In this document: piece after piece, positions 1-5,827 of the stretch
How positions within the stretch are numbered: position 1 is the stretch's first letter
Layout of the letters: every line of letters starts with the position of its first letter
DNA from: Ruminococcus sp. UBA7013
GTDB taxonomy: Bacteria > Bacillota > Clostridia > Oscillospirales > Ruminococcaceae
Direction of reading: 5' to 3'
Assembly: GCA_002449585.1 (NCBI GenBank)
Contig: DJXD01000130.1
Location: 1-6,006, forward strand
DNA length: 6,006 nucleotides
The notes under the pieces: model-generated
What the model was told of the DNA's origin: nothing
The model's database searches: none
Seen by the model: the letters and a program-made list of their open reading frames with translations, nothing else
Translations under genes and position numbers: made by a program

Positions 1-650
1 CCGGAAAAACAAAATGGACAGACAGTACTGTAAAATCTATTCTTACCAATGAAAAATACAAAGGTGATGCTCTTCTGCAAAAGAGCTATACTGCGGATTA
101 TCTGACCAAGAAGAAAAAAGTCAACCACGGAGAAGTTCCTATGTATTATGTGCAGGATAATCACGAAGCAATTATTTCACCTGAAATTTTTGATGCAGTC
201 CAGCATGAAATGGAACGGCGGAAGAAAAGCGGCAGCCGCTACAGCGGAGTGGACATTCTGTCAGCAAAGCTGATATGCGGAGAATGCGGATGTTTCTACA
301 GCCCGAAAGTCTGGCACTCCACTGACAAGTACAGACGGATTATTTACCAGTGCGGACACAAGTACAGAAAACAGAAACGTTGTTCCACACCCCATTTTAC
401 GGCTGAACAGATTCAGGATATTTTTATTGAAGCAGTCAACGGTCTGATTGAGAACCATGAAGAAATCACTGCGAATCTGAGAAAGGGCATGAAAATGGTA
501 TCCGACTGCACGGCACTGGAGCAGGAACGTGACCGTATGAAGGAAGAAACGGTTCTGCTTGCCGGAATGGTAGAAAATATCATTCTGGAAAATGCAACAG
601 CTTACAGCAGAAGGCGTTCCTACTCCAGGCGGAAAGACAAAGTGGACTGA
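1..650 (+). pseudogene. Large serine recombinase, C-terminal part (5' cut by window edge, 3' end lost)
   Basis: This frame is open from base 3 and encodes the middle and C-terminal parts of a large serine recombinase, the class that integrates, excises or inverts DNA between att sites. Visible parts, numbered from the codon at base 3, are the end of the Recombinase domain (GKTKWTDSTVKSILTNEKYKGD at residues 1-22, then the HEAII..EIF segment) and a zinc ribbon with C92-x2-C95 and C117-x9-C127. A coiled-coil start follows at about 150-190. The catalytic N-terminal domain would lie before the window. Near base 591-600 the expected sequence after LENAT stops resembling the family; the final residues (AYSRRRSYSRRKDKVD) are out-of-frame reading of the next recombinase. 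The gene has therefore lost its C-terminal end. Base 141 is only an internal Met. The product is probably non-functional. The family call is confident; the inactivation is inferred from the junction. Confidence 0.8.
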
Positions 651-1497
651 CCGTACTGTGAGGAGCATTCTCACCAACGAGAAATATAAGGGTGATGCAC
701 TTCTGCAAAAGTCCTTCTGTACTGATTTTCTCACAAAGAAATTTGTTCCCAATACTGGACAGATTCCACAGTACTATGTGGAAGGAGACCATGAGGCAAT
801 TATTGAACCAGAAGTATTTGAACAGGTACAGAAAATGATAGCTTCACGCCACAGGGGAAAGAACCGGTACAGCGGAACACATCTCTTTTCCGGAAAAATC
901 AGGTGTCCCCAATGTGGAGGATGGTATGGTTCAAAAGTATGGCATTCCAATGACAAGTACCGCCGTATAATCTGGCAGTGCAATCATAAGTTCGAGGGTC
1001 AGAAATGTACCACACCGCATCTCAGCGAGGAAACAATAAAGGAAAAATTCATCATAGCCGTGAATCAGCTTCTTACGGAAAGAAAACAGGCTGTTAAAGA
1101 TTTTACGGCAGCAAGAGATACGGTATTTGATATATCTGCACTGACCGCAAAGCAGGCAGAACTTGAAAATGAAATGAACCTCATTTCCGGAATGATGCAT
1201 CAGGCTCTCCGTGACAATGCATCTGTAGCACAAGACCAGAACGAATGGAGCAGACAATTTGATGCACTGGAACAGCGGATGAATGATGCAAAATCCAAAT
1301 ACGAATCCGTCAGTGCAGAAATCACGGACAAACTTCTGCGGCAGTCTGAAATGGACGAGTTCTTTGCATACCTGAAAAAACAAAAAAGTGCAGTAACCAT
1401 ATTCACAGATGATATGTGGCTGAGTTTGACTGACCATGTGACAGTTTATGATAAGAATGACATTCGCTTTACTTTCAGGAACGGAACAGAGATATAA
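592..1497 (+). CDS. Large serine recombinase, truncated: lacks the catalytic domain
   Basis: A 301-residue frame encodes the DNA-binding half of a large serine recombinase. Residues 1-50 are the end of the Recombinase domain (LTAEGVPTPGGKTKW, then SILTNEKYKGDALLQKS). Residues 66-76 carry HEAII..EVF. A zinc ribbon has C105-x2-C108 and C130-x8-C139. A coiled coil spans about 150-250, and the C-terminus (MWLSLTDHVTVYDKNDIRFTF) is the usual family ending. The ~150-residue resolvase domain with the catalytic serine, and the linker after it, are missing. Full-length members usually exceed 500 residues. The Met at 592 has only a weak purine stretch (GGAA) directly before it and overlaps the upstream recombinase fragment in another frame, so translation is doubtful. 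It is closely similar to the preceding fragment: the stretches starting at base 3 and at base 633 encode nearly the same peptide, so the two were tandem paralogues. Best read as a degenerate gene with an intact 3' end. Confidence 0.75.
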   Translation: MQQLTAEGVPTPGGKTKWTDRTVRSILTNEKYKGDALLQKSFCTDFLTKKFVPNTGQIPQYYVEGDHEAIIEPEVFEQVQKMIASRHRGKNRYSGTHLFSGKIRCPQCGGWYGSKVWHSNDKYRRIIWQCNHKFEGQKCTTPHLSEETIKEKFIIAVNQLLTERKQAVKDFTAARDTVFDISALTAKQAELENEMNLISGMMHQALRDNASVAQDQNEWSRQFDALEQRMNDAKSKYESVSAEITDKLLRQSEMDEFFAYLKKQKSAVTIFTDDMWLSLTDHVTVYDKNDIRFTFRNGTEI

Positions 1498-1506
1498 ATT
1501 ACATCA

Positions 1507-1542
1507 CTCCCCATACTCTTCATTGAGTGTGGGGAGCTTTTT
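1507..1542 (+). terminator. Intrinsic terminator after the recombinase
   Basis: A 12-bp stem pairs CTCCCCATACTC (1507-1518) with GAGTGTGGGGAG (1525-1536), with one T-G wobble and a six-base loop, and is followed by CTTTTT. It lies 10 bases after the recombinase stop codon, the expected place for its terminator. Confidence 0.88.
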
Positions 1543-1567
1543 GTTGCCTAAAAAGTAGAGCATTCCA

Positions 1568-1628
1568 TTTTAGCCACCTTTTAATTTTTCTATCCGTTTT
1601 AGCCACCCCCCGACTGATTTTGACCACC
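1568..1628. repeat. Three TTTTRRCCACC repeats, probable IS21-family end remnant
   Basis: The same 11-base motif occurs at 1568-1578, 1597-1607 (both TTTTAGCCACC) and 1618-1628 (TTTTGACCACC), spaced 29 and 21 bases apart. On the other strand these read GGTGGCTAAAA or GGTGGTCAAAA. Unevenly spaced GTGGCT/GTGGTC-plus-A/T motifs are typical of the multiple transposase-binding repeats at IS21-family ends. No istA or istB gene lies on either side, so this would be a solo end or a deletion scar. The identification rests on recall of IS21-type ends, not on a search; an unrelated regulatory repeat is possible. The rest of 1543-1661 shows nothing else I can name. Confidence 0.45.
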
Positions 1629-1661
1629 CCAAGAAAAATTATTAAATTGTATCAGAATCAC

Positions 1662-2291
1662 CTACTTTATATCCTTGAAAATCAGGATGTGACCATTTAA
1701 ATACTTTACACTGTCCTGTAGCTGTTGTGATGATGAATTACTGACTCTTGTTAAAGAAGTTACTGCATATGTTCCATCTTCATTTTTAGTTTGTACTGCT
1801 GTATAGCCTTCTAAATCTAAGGAAAATTTCGCAGTCAATGGTCCATCTTGCTTGGGAATGATATAAAATGTCAAAATTCCAGAAGAATCGGGACCCAAAC
1901 CATCTTCATCCACGTTCTCAGTTAAGTGCCATTGAATTTTGACGTTAGAGCCGTCGGAATAATATCCCTCATCATTAACAAGTGCACCCACATTGAATGC
2001 ATTTGTTCCTGAATAGAAGGAATTCTTAGAAAATAGATTTGATATTGTATCAATAACCTCGTTATTCTCTTTTGTTTGTACATGACTTTTAGGTCCAATA
2101 TTATCTCCCACTGTTTTAATCTCAAACGGCAAATCACTCGCAGTCATCTGAGTTCCAGAACCTTCCACTTCCTTACTCATAGTAAACCATGAAAGCGAGC
2201 CAAAAATAATTATTGATACAATCAACAAGGCGATGGCGATAATTTTTATAGATGAAAGTTTCTTAATATTCATTTCCTGCTTTTCCTGCAT
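1662..2291 (-). CDS. Secreted or anchored WFTM-motif protein (TasA/camelysin-like, SipW-type signal)
   Basis: The chosen start (Met at 2289-2291) is set by GGAGGTG six bases upstream; the frame stays open to 2336 but no ribosome site supports a start there. The 209-residue product begins with a basic stretch (NIKKLSSIK) and a hydrophobic segment at about 16-32. It then reads GSLSWFTMSKEVEGSGTQMTA, the type of junction seen in Firmicute proteins with SipW-dependent signal peptides. This suggests export and either cleavage near residue 34 or retention as an anchor. The rest is acidic and Ser/Thr/Asn-rich, with a beta-rich stretch (ILTFYIIPKQDGPLTAKFSLDLEGY). It shares the WFTMS(K/R)EVE...QMTA signature with the two pilin-like cassettes of this window but diverges afterwards. 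It ends abruptly after GHILIFKDIK close to the IS21-like repeats, so the C-terminus may be truncated (inference). Exact function unknown; a surface-fibre or matrix component is the most likely class. Confidence 0.7.
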   Translation of the reverse strand: MQEKQEMNIKKLSSIKIIAIALLIVSIIIFGSLSWFTMSKEVEGSGTQMTASDLPFEIKTVGDNIGPKSHVQTKENNEVIDTISNLFSKNSFYSGTNAFNVGALVNDEGYYSDGSNVKIQWHLTENVDEDGLGPDSSGILTFYIIPKQDGPLTAKFSLDLEGYTAVQTKNEDGTYAVTSLTRVSNSSSQQLQDSVKYLNGHILIFKDIK

Positions 2292-2297
2292 CTGGCT

Positions 2298-2304
2298 CAC
2301 CTCC
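2298..2304 (-). promoter_or_regulatory. Ribosome binding site GGAGGTG fixing the start at 2291
   Basis: On the minus strand GGAGGTG lies six bases before the ATG at 2291-2289. A second Met seven codons in follows only GGAA, so the first of the two is preferred. Confidence 0.85.
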
Positions 2305-2392
2305 GAAGTATTTTTACCTGTCGTATAGAAACACATTCATATAACACGAGAACAGCTATATTATAATAATAATGTATAATCGCCTCACTTTA

Positions 2393-2421
2393 ATTATAGC
2401 ACAAAATGCAGATTTTTTCAA
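2393..2421 (-). promoter_or_regulatory. SigA-type promoter for the minus-strand WFTM protein
   Basis: On the minus strand, TTGAAA (2421-2416) and TATAAT (2398-2393) are separated by exactly 17 bases. TGC directly before the -10 makes it an extended -10 as well. The predicted transcript would start near 2386 and give a leader of about 95 bases before the ribosome site and ATG. No matching promoter faces the plus-strand cassette at 2562. Confidence 0.8.
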
Positions 2422-2444
2422 GAGGTTTTGTGGCTTTTCTGCAT

Positions 2445-2466
2445 AATTTCACATGAATTTCACAAG
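2445..2466. repeat. Tandem 11-bp repeat AATTTCACAWG x2
   Basis: AATTTCACATG (2445-2455) is followed directly by AATTTCACAAG (2456-2466), a period of one helical turn. It lies 24 bases upstream of the -35 box of the minus-strand promoter, a position where an activator could bind. With only two copies in AT-rich DNA it may also be chance. Confidence 0.35.
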
Positions 2467-2482
2467 ATTTTTAGGAATACAG

Positions 2483-2575
2483 TCAGTAGTTTTGTGTGTG
2501 CTAAAAAAGAAGGAAAAAACATTGTCGATTTACGTCTTGATATAGAGATAAAATGTAATTTTCAGTAGTTTTGTG
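2483..2575 (+). repeat. Direct 14-bp repeats flanking the start of cassette 1
   Basis: TCAGTAGTTTTGTG occurs exactly at 2483-2496 and again at 2562-2575, a 79-base offset. The second copy is where homology to the other pilin-like cassette begins and where coding sequence starts. The 65 bases between show no gene and no convincing promoter. Together with the promoter and tandem repeat listed separately, this accounts for the gap 2292-2572. A possible recombination site or duplication scar. Confidence 0.6.
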
Positions 2576-3664
2576 CATAAAAAATATGCTTGGTTTACCA
2601 TGAGCAGAGAGGTGGAAGTAACTGGTATCCATATGACAGCAACCGTTCCAGAGTCTTTACAGATTTCTCTTGGTAAGTTGACGAATGGAGCAACAGGTTT
2701 GACAACGGACAATGCTACAATTGATGCTAGCTCTAAGAGATTAACAGCCGTTGTAGCACCTAATGATGATGAGTATTGGACAAATTCTGTTGACATTTCT
2801 GAATATTATCAGTTCGGTCATCTCACTCCTGCTACTTCTACCAATGGTTTGAATATTTACTGGACTGGTGATGCTACTGGTAACGGTAAGACTTTGAAAG
2901 GACATAATGTTGGTGCTAATGGTGTAATGCTCAATAATTCTGGTACTATGAGTGCTGAATTTAAGTTGGCAAATGCAAGTGACAACAAGTTAAATGGTAC
3001 TACTCATACAGCTGCTATGGCTCTGGTTAATACTCGTGCTAAAACTCCTGACACACTGAATACAAGTGATGCTGACCCATATATAACTGGTGCTAACTGG
3101 GATCATGTTGGTTGTTATATTGATATTCCTGTGTGGATTAGAACTTCTTCTCCAGATGCTGAAAATCTTACTGTTATTGCAAAAATCACAAATGGCGGTA
3201 ATGATTATGCTACGAGTGGCTCAAGCACAAAGGATGACCTTCTTTTCAATGCGGCTCGTATCTCTATTCTTGAAGGTAATAATACTAGTGTAACAAATAG
3301 TACTACTAGAACTGACGGTGGTGTCCAAGGTGTCATCATGAACGCTTCCGGTGCATATTACAGAGGCACAACAGGAAATAAATATGAAAGTGGAAAGTAT
3401 GGTTCTATTACTAGCATTAATGGAAGTGGTGCAGGTTCCTGGGGAGAAGTAACGGTTATTACTCAAGGTGATACTGACGGTACTGATGGTAAGTCAACAA
3501 CTGGTAGTATTGTTATGAAAGCAACTGGTGCAGGCACTAATACTTGGGGTGCTGCTTGCCCGTATACTATCCGTATCTGGCTCGAAGGTGAAGATGAAAA
3601 TTGTTGGAATGCTACCGCCGGTCAGGACTTCAATATCTCCCTGCAATTCGTTGCTTTACAGTAA
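2573..3664 (+). CDS. Pilin-like surface protein cassette 1, without signal peptide or ribosome site
   Basis: This 363-residue frame encodes a Gly/Asn/Thr/Ser-rich, presumably beta-rich secreted protein. It opens with HKKYAWFTMSREVEVTGIHMTA, so the WFTM motif that normally follows the signal peptide sits at residues 7-10. In frame, the sequence is blocked by TAA at 2549, so no signal segment is encoded. GTG at 2573 and ATG at 2600 both lack a ribosome site, and cassette 2 has GTT at the place of this GTG, so it is probably not a real start. A conserved block EYWTNSVDISEYYQFG lies at 67-82. Near the C-terminus IRIWLEGEDENCW (333-345) and DFNISLQFVALQ resemble the ending of clostridial SipW-dependent surface proteins. 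The 3' end is complete and is followed by a terminator. I read it as an intact body without expression signals: a silent cassette or a 5'-truncated gene. It could still be expressed after recombination behind a signal sequence. Confidence 0.7.
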   Translation: MHKKYAWFTMSREVEVTGIHMTATVPESLQISLGKLTNGATGLTTDNATIDASSKRLTAVVAPNDDEYWTNSVDISEYYQFGHLTPATSTNGLNIYWTGDATGNGKTLKGHNVGANGVMLNNSGTMSAEFKLANASDNKLNGTTHTAAMALVNTRAKTPDTLNTSDADPYITGANWDHVGCYIDIPVWIRTSSPDAENLTVIAKITNGGNDYATSGSSTKDDLLFNAARISILEGNNTSVTNSTTRTDGGVQGVIMNASGAYYRGTTGNKYESGKYGSITSINGSGAGSWGEVTVITQGDTDGTDGKSTTGSIVMKATGAGTNTWGAACPYTIRIWLEGEDENCWNATAGQDFNISLQFVALQ

Positions 3665-3694
3665 ACGTAAGAAAATAGAGTGCATGTACATTTT

Positions 3695-3721
3695 CCCCCT
3701 CCCTCGTTGGAGGGGGCTTTT
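3695..3721 (+). terminator. Intrinsic terminator after cassette 1
   Basis: CCCCCTCC (3695-3702) pairs perfectly with GGAGGGGG (3709-3716) around a six-base loop, followed by CTTTT. It lies 30 bases after the cassette stop and three bases before the -35 box of the next gene, so it separates the two transcription units. Confidence 0.87.
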
Positions 3722-3723
3722 CA

Positions 3724-3752
3724 TTGACAAAACGTCCAAACTATGCTATAAT
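3724..3752 (+). promoter_or_regulatory. Consensus SigA promoter for the ligase-like gene
   Basis: TTGACA (3724-3729), a 17-base spacer and TATAAT (3747-3752), with TGC before the -10, match the consensus in every position. Transcription should start near 3759, leaving a leader of only about 16 bases that begins at the ribosome site. The in-frame TTG at 3724 is the -35 box, not a start codon. Confidence 0.9.
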
Positions 3753-3757
3753 AAAGC

Positions 3758-3765
3758 AGAAAGGA
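3758..3765 (+). promoter_or_regulatory. Ribosome binding site of the ligase-like gene
   Basis: AGAAAGGA ends nine bases before the ATG at 3775 and decides that start over the upstream in-frame TTG, which lies inside the promoter. Confidence 0.75.
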
Positions 3766-3774
3766 CGTGACGCA

Positions 3775-5151
3775 ATGACCGAACAGGAAAACCAGATATG
3801 GGAAAAGATACAGAAACAAAAGCAGCAGGAAACAAGGGTAAAGGTACTCGGCATTATGGCGAATATCCTGCTGTTCTTTATTCTTGGGCTGTTTATGATT
3901 TCTCCATTGATACAGCTTATCATCAGAATGACCCTGCCGGAAGAATATCATCATATGATACTGGCTTCTACTTCTATACAGGTAGTCAAATATCAGCAGA
4001 TGATAAGACGTGTCAATCAGGTTGCAAGGTTTGTAGCCGCATTTTTCTACATCTACTGTGGATATTATCTCATCACCAACTGGAAGAAAGACAAAACAGA
4101 ACTGAAAAACTACATCAAAAAACTGATTCCGCTGTTTTTGTTTGCGGTTGGAATTATCCTCGTGACAAAAATCAGAGGTGCAAATGAATACGACCTCACT
4201 GGACACCCCTATATGTATGAAAGTATTTATAGTTACATCACTTATCCGCTTGTGTATTTCTTCTGCGGAATGTTTGTTTCCTCATCCGGAATGAAAAGAG
4301 GTCTGCTCTATACATTGACTTTTACGGCGATTCCTCTGAATATTCTTTCACTTGTCAATGAATGGATTACCCCTGTCAAATATTATATCGGTGGCGGAAA
4401 GGCTTATGCTGTGTTCCATAATTCCAATCATTACGGCTATTATCTGGTATTGGTGATATTATCATCAGCGATTTTATTTGTTTATGAAAAGAAACTCGGC
4501 TGGAAGATTTTCAACGCTTTGAGCGGAATTCTTGGAACAGTGGTATTGATTGTCAATGATACGCTGGGTTCTTATTTAGCTGTTTTGCTCGTGCTGATTT
4601 TCTTTGTGATTTACTGCATGAAGAAGGACAAAGAATATTTCTGGTTAGCAGTGGGAGCATTCGGCGGATTTATGCTGATTACGCTCATTATGGGCTTATG
4701 GTATGACACAGTGACATCCAGTTTCACAAAATTATTTATTGATATTGGAGAAATCGCCGCTGACCCATTGGAAGCAGATTCCGCAGGCTCATCAAGATGG
4801 CGGCTTTGGAAAGGCACAGTCCAGCACATGAATGAAAGTCCATGGCTTGGCTTTGGAGTGGAGGGCTTGCTGAATACTTACGGAATCGGCACACCGCACA
4901 ATGAATTACTGCAATATGCTGAATTTTTCGGTATTCCGGTGATGGTGCTGTATGTTGCGGCTGTGACTGTGATTATTGTCACGATTATGAAGAACAGCAC
5001 CAAATTCAGCAAAACAACGCTGGTCTGCTTCTGTGTTTCGGTTGGATATTTAATCAGCTCTTTCTTTGGGGTACAGATTTATTACACAACACCGTTTATC
5101 TATATCTTTTTAGGTCTACTGTCTTACCAACACCATTCGCATCAGGAGTAA
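3775..5151 (+). CDS. O-antigen ligase family (Wzy_C) polytopic membrane protein
   Basis: The 458-residue product has a basic, Gln-rich cytoplasmic N-terminus (1-22) and about ten to twelve hydrophobic segments, for example 25-50, 117-131, 220-236, 288-308 and 386-404. The longest polar loop (about 309-385) holds the Wzy_C signature: SSRWRLWKGTVQHMNESPWLGFGVEG (R341, R343) and TPHNELLQYAEFFGIP with H375. FHNSNHYGYYL at 214-224 matches another conserved family position. Such proteins transfer lipid-linked glycans outside the membrane: polymerases, ligases, and the PglL/PilO-type enzymes that O-glycosylate pilins. The usual SRG-type motif after NDTLGSYLA is not seen. It is transcribed alone from its own promoter between two pilin-like cassettes, so a role in glycosylating that surface protein is plausible but inferred. 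The last residues (YQHHSHQE) are antisense reading of cassette 2, so the natural C-terminus has been replaced. Confidence 0.8.
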   Translation: MTEQENQIWEKIQKQKQQETRVKVLGIMANILLFFILGLFMISPLIQLIIRMTLPEEYHHMILASTSIQVVKYQQMIRRVNQVARFVAAFFYIYCGYYLITNWKKDKTELKNYIKKLIPLFLFAVGIILVTKIRGANEYDLTGHPYMYESIYSYITYPLVYFFCGMFVSSSGMKRGLLYTLTFTAIPLNILSLVNEWITPVKYYIGGGKAYAVFHNSNHYGYYLVLVILSSAILFVYEKKLGWKIFNALSGILGTVVLIVNDTLGSYLAVLLVLIFFVIYCMKKDKEYFWLAVGAFGGFMLITLIMGLWYDTVTSSFTKLFIDIGEIAADPLEADSAGSSRWRLWKGTVQHMNESPWLGFGVEGLLNTYGIGTPHNELLQYAEFFGIPVMVLYVAAVTVIIVTIMKNSTKFSKTTLVCFCVSVGYLISSFFGVQIYYTTPFIYIFLGLLSYQHHSHQE

Positions 5152-5482
5152 AGAAGATGTTAGTACCAGTTGTTGAAGAAGCAGGAATCAATTTACCGAA
5201 TGCATAATAATTACTAATGTCAGCTGTATTAGACCAATACTCTGAAACAGTGCCTGGATCAGTTGCAATGCCATTAGAATCAACAACTAAGTAACCATTG
5301 TTAGCAGCCAATGAAACACTGGTAGCACCTGAACCAGTTCCACCAGTCGTATTCATTGCACCCAATGAAATTTGCGTGTCTTCTGGAGTGGTTGCAGTCA
5401 TCTGGATATTCTGTACTTCTACCTCTCTACTCATGGTAAACCAAGCATATCTTTTGCGAACACTACCACTGACGAAAGCCTT
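5096..5482 (-). pseudogene. Pilin-like cassette 2, lacking both ends
   Basis: On the minus strand an open frame from a TAA at 5485-5483 down to a TAA at 5098-5096 reads KAFVSGSVRKRYAWFTMSRE and onward. Its first Met is at 5434, inside the WFTM motif. The product aligns with cassette 1 through EYWSNTADISNYYAFGKLIPASSTTGTNIFFTPDANGVGKT. The shared WFTMSREVEV coding stretch differs at only two of about 36 bases. After GKT(V), near 5120, similarity to cassette 1 ends and the DNA belongs to the ligase gene read backwards, so roughly the last 250 residues expected from cassette 1 are missing. There is no signal peptide, ribosome site or promoter. It is therefore a silent or dead fragment, usable only as a donor for recombination. 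Homology to cassette 1 is certain; the donor role is inference. Confidence 0.75.
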
Positions 5483-5553
5483 TTATTTCGCAGAATTGGG
5501 GTAATTCGGAGCTGATTGTAACGAAATGAAGGTGTAAAAAACCAACCACTGAC
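5465..5553 (-). repeat. Direct GTCAGTGGT repeats flanking the start of cassette 2
   Basis: On the minus strand GTCAGTGGT occurs at 5553-5545 and 5473-5465, an 80-base offset, with a few further matching bases (G and T-rich) after each. The cassette-proximal copy is where homology to cassette 1 begins, exactly as at 2562. The 71 bases between are unrelated to the spacer at cassette 1. Confidence 0.5.
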
Positions 5554-5603
5554 TTTCTTTCTGTCCACAGATGAGAAACAGATGACCGTGTGTGAAATAT
5601 CAG

Positions 5604-5788
5604 CCTTCGCCGTAAAGGGGCTTAAACGGCTCGTAGAGCGATGATAGGAATAAGGGTATAAGTTTTACGATTGAAACGCTCAAAATGGCATACAGGGCAT
5701 TCTGGAGCGTTTTAGAGTGGTATCTGCGGTTCAATCCTCGTCACTGCTTCACTGAGCAGGCTGTGGAGGTGTTCACAAGCTGCTTTTT
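5604..5788 (+). ncRNA. Structured tandem element, copy 1 (candidate small RNA)
   Basis: No gene covers this stretch. It is about 87 % identical by hand alignment to copy 2, including a 36-base identical core at 5720-5755. Possible pairings are GCCGT/ACGGC (5609-5613 with 5626-5630), GCTC-gta-GAGC (5629-5639) and GATTGAA/TTCAATC (5669-5675 with 5730-5736). The last encloses AAACGCTC/GAGCGTTT (5674-5681 with 5705-5712), and CTGCT/AGCAG lies at 5744-5759. AGCAG (5755-5759) can instead pair with CTGCT (5780-5784), through an inner TGTG/CACA, directly before five Ts: a terminator-like end. Strand is assigned from that end. It matches no RNA family I can name. A DNA-level repeat such as a recombination site remains possible. 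Confidence 0.45.
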
Positions 5789-5827
5789 GAAGATGCAGAC
5801 GAAACATAAAAGCAACTCAAAAATCGA

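Noticed and set aside
931..1437. Minus-strand frame of 168 codons across the recombinase
   Set aside because: Antisense to well-conserved recombinase coding sequence, Cys/Phe-rich without family features, and no ribosome site noted.
2292..2336. Longer start of the minus-strand WFTM protein at 2336
   Set aside because: No ribosome site there; GGAGGTG lies six bases before the ATG at 2291.
2453..2545. Small plus-strand frame of 30 codons starting ATG 2453
   Set aside because: No ribosome site and no recognisable features; it ends before the cassette and does not join its frame.
3724..3774. N-terminal extension of the ligase-like protein from TTG at 3724
   Set aside because: The TTG is the -35 box of a consensus promoter, and a good ribosome site serves the ATG at 3775.
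3721..4206. Minus-strand frame of 161 codons across the ligase gene
   Set aside because: Antisense to a clear membrane-protein gene and its promoter; composition is that of mirrored hydrophobic codons.
5298..5504. Plus-strand frame of 68 codons over cassette 2
   Set aside because: Antisense to the recognisable WFTM-motif coding region.
5704..5720. GTTTTAGAG resembling a type II CRISPR repeat start
   Set aside because: It occurs once, is not preserved in copy 2 (AATTTAGAG), and has no array or anti-repeat.
5669..5736. CRISPR-like ATTGAAAC and GTTCAATC sequences
   Set aside because: They form an inverted pair within a 221-224-base tandem element. There are no 25-40-base repeats with regular spacers and no cas genes.
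5726..5742. GGTTCAATCC resembling a tRNA T-arm
   Set aside because: Flanking bases do not form a five-pair T-stem, and there is no acceptor stem or anticodon arm.
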